From positions 1 through 21,938 of the forward strand of contig CANQAF010000015.1 in assembly GCA_947588975.1 (NCBI GenBank): a stretch of DNA of 21,938 nucleotides, given 5' to 3'. The notes beneath the pieces are model-generated. The model searched no databases. It saw only the letters and a list, made by a program, of their open reading frames with translations, and was not told the origin of the DNA. Source of the stretch: an uncultured Bacilli bacterium. GTDB taxonomy: Bacteria; Bacillota_I; Bacilli_A; RF39; UBA660. Numbering within the stretch: position 1 is the stretch's first letter; every line of letters begins with the position of its first letter. Shown piece after piece: positions 20,085-21,938 of the stretch. Both the position numbers and the translations under genes were made by a program.

Positions 20085-21938
20085 TTATTTATCACCTTTT
20101 AATTCAAATAAAATATCGCGTAATTCTGTTGCTCGTTCAAATTCCAGATTTTTAGCAGCTTCTTTCATTTCTGCTTCAATTCGATTCATTAAATTTACTT
20201 TTTCTTGTTTACTCAATTTTTCAGGAGCTTTTTCTTCTATTTCCTTATTATTTGAAATTAATTCTCTAATTTCCTTGATAATTGTTTTAGGTACAATATG
20301 ATTTTTTTCATTATATTCCATTTGAATATGACGCCTACGTTCTGTTTCCTTAATCGCTTGATTCATTGCTTCACTCACATGATCTGCATACATAATTACA
20401 TGACCATTTGCATTACGAGCAGCACGTCCTATTGTTTGAATTAAGCTACGATCACTTCTTAAGAATCCTTGTTTATCCGCATCCATAATGGCAATCAAAC
20501 TGACCTCTGGAATGTCAAGTCCTTCCCTTAATAAGTTAATTCCAACTAAGACATCATATTTTCCTAAACGTAAATCACGAATAATTCGTAATCTTTCTAA
20601 TGATTTAATTTCACTATGTAAATAAGCTACTTTAATGTCTAATTTTTTCAAATAAGTCGTTAATTCTTCCGCCATACGAATCGTTAAGGTCGTGATTAAG
20701 ACTCTTTCATTTTTTTCAATTTGTTTATGAATTTCTTCTAATAGATTATCAATTTGTCCTTTGGTAGAACGAACTTCTATTGTTGGATCTAGTAATCCTG
20801 TCGGACGAATAATTTGTTCTGCAACATTTTTTCCAGCTTTTTCAAGCTCATATTCACCTGGTGTAGCAGATACACAAATGATTTGATTGATCTTTTGTTC
20901 AAATTCTGGAAACTTAAGCGGGCGATTATCTTTCGCACTTGGTAACCTAAATCCATAATCAACTAAAACTTGTTTTCTTGCTTGATCTCCATTATACATT
21001 CCTCTTACTTGTGGGAGTGTTACATGCGATTCATCCACAATCATAAGAAAATCTTTTGGAAAAAAATCAATCAATGTAGTAGGAGTTGCTCCTGGTTCTT
21101 TTAATGCCAAATGTCTAGAGTAATTTTCTACACCTCTACAAGAACCAGTTTCTGAAAGCATTTCTAAATCATAATTTGTTCTTTCCATCAATCTTTGATA
21201 CTCTAGTAATTTATTATTTTCTTTAAAATATTCTAAACGTTCTTTTAATTCAATACGAATATTTTCAATGGCTTTTTTTATTTTTTCTTCACTTGTGACA
21301 AAGTGACTTGCGGCAAACAAACTAATTGAATTTTTATTTGCAGTAATCGTACCTGTTAGTGTATCAAATTCATAGATTTTATCAATTTCATCTCCAAAAA
21401 ATTCAATGCGAATTCCTTTTCCATGTTGACTCACAGGCATTACTTCTAGCATATCTCCTCTTACGCGAAATGTACCTCTTTTTAATTCCAAGTTATTTCT
21501 CTCATAGAACATATTGATCAGTTTCATCATCACATCATCACGTTCAATCTTATCACCGACATTTAGTGTAAGCATTTTATCACGATAATCTTCTAGTTCT
21601 CCTATTCCATAAATACAAGAAACAGATGCGACTACAATTACATCATCATGCGTAAGAAGTGCTGAAGTCGCAGAATGTCTTAATTCATCAATTTCATCAT
21701 TAATGGCGGCATCTTTTTCAATATAAGTATCCGTTTTTGCTACATAAGCTTCTGGTTGATAGTAATCATAATATGATATAAAGTATTCCACTCTATTTTC
21801 AGGAAATAATTCTTTTAATTCAGAATATAGTTGTCCCGCAAGTGTTTTATTATGGGCTAAAACGAGAGTTGGTTTATTTACTTGTTGAATAACATTCGCA
21901 ATCGTAAATGTCTTTCCTGTTCCAGTTGCACCTAGTAA
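20085..21938 (-). CDS. uvrB: Excinuclease ABC subunit B, 5' end outside the window
   Basis: 617 codons plus stop are present; the frame is open to the window edge. A full UvrB has about 655-660 residues, so about 40 N-terminal residues are missing. UvrB is the damage-verification helicase of nucleotide excision repair. Visible: Walker A GATGTGKT close to the cut edge, the beta-hairpin region around YYDYYQPEAYV, SVSCIYGIG, DESHVTLPQ with RGMYNGDQARK, the helicase motifs GLDIPEVSLIAIMDAD and QTIGRAARN, and a C-terminal UVR domain (EAAKNLEFERATELRDILFEL) that contacts UvrC. A GTG at 21791 is an internal valine, not the start. uvrA is not seen downstream, where it usually follows in Bacillus. Confidence 0.97.
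   Translation of the reverse strand, partial: LLGATGTGKTFTIANVIQQVNKPTLVLAHNKTLAGQLYSELKELFPENRVEYFISYYDYYQPEAYVAKTDTYIEKDAAINDEIDELRHSATSALLTHDDVIVVASVSCIYGIGELEDYRDKMLTLNVGDKIERDDVMMKLINMFYERNNLELKRGTFRVRGDMLEVMPVSQHGKGIRIEFFGDEIDKIYEFDTLTGTITANKNSISLFAASHFVTSEEKIKKAIENIRIELKERLEYFKENNKLLEYQRLMERTNYDLEMLSETGSCRGVENYSRHLALKEPGATPTTLIDFFPKDFLMIVDESHVTLPQVRGMYNGDQARKQVLVDYGFRLPSAKDNRPLKFPEFEQKINQIICVSATPGEYELEKAGKNVAEQIIRPTGLLDPTIEVRSTKGQIDNLLEEIHKQIEKNERVLITTLTIRMAEELTTYLKKLDIKVAYLHSEIKSLERLRIIRDLRLGKYDVLVGINLLREGLDIPEVSLIAIMDADKQGFLRSDRSLIQTIGRAARNANGHVIMYADHVSEAMNQAIKETERRRHIQMEYNEKNHIVPKTIIKEIRELISNNKEIEEKAPEKLSKQEKVNLMNRIEAEMKEAAKNLEFERATELRDILFELKGDK

Noticed and set aside
1..21938. Defence systems, toxin-antitoxin pairs, insertion sequences, CRISPR arrays, tRNA or rRNA genes
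   Set aside because: Almost every base is assigned to co-oriented housekeeping or sporulation genes; none of the short gaps holds repeats or such genes.

Overview
The window comes from a low-GC, AT-rich member of the Bacillota, probably a compact-genome, spore-forming Bacilli lineage (Erysipelotrichia- or RF39-like is my guess). It uses the standard genetic code: TGA is a real stop in several genes, in ATGA stop/start overlaps at 5817-5820, 11248-11251 and 12009-12012, and Trp is TGG. All 24 genes read on the minus strand. There are no tRNA, rRNA, mobile-element, phage or CRISPR signals, and no intergenic gap exceeds about 280 bases.

In transcription order (right to left) there are three blocks. 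Block A (21938-16383) is uvrB (5' end cut by the window), a YvlD-type membrane protein, lgt, yvcK, whiA and an unrecognised 162-residue gene with its own near-perfect promoter. Block B (16320-10764) is one operon: a stand-alone DHH-DHHA1 phosphodiesterase (the catalytic half of GdpP without its membrane and sensor domains), rplI, dnaB, a LysM-G5-M23 peptidase, walJ and rlmH, ended by a strong terminator. Block C (10728-53) holds sporulation and cell-envelope genes: spoIIR, mntP, murA, an SGNH-type protein, rpmE, a FemX-like aminoacyltransferase, rpiB, a DUF1146 protein, spoIID, spoIIQ, spoIIID, mbl, a TagO/WecA-type transferase and a YetF/DUF421 protein. From memory of Bacillus subtilis, these are the same chromosomal neighbourhoods, heavily compacted.

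Functionally the window joins endospore engulfment (SpoIIR signalling, the SpoIID cell-wall hydrolase, the SpoIIQ channel/anchor, the SpoIIID regulator) with wall synthesis (MurA, FemX, TagO-like, Mbl, YvcK, Lgt) and core replication, translation and repair (DnaB, L9, L31, RlmH, UvrB).

The most informative signals are regulatory. Vegetative promoters have the form TAGACA/TTGACA-N16/17-TATAAT, and the -10 box ends only 16-20 bases before the start codon. spoIIQ and spoIIR share a sigma-F-like box, GTATA-N14-GnnCAAAA, at nearly the same distance from the start codon. spoIIID has a sigma-E-like box. A 15-bp perfect inverted repeat between spoIIR and mntP buries the mntP start codon. I see no new defence or mobile system here; the novel points are lineage-specific regulation, degenerate active sites and a sensorless c-di-AMP-type phosphodiesterase.
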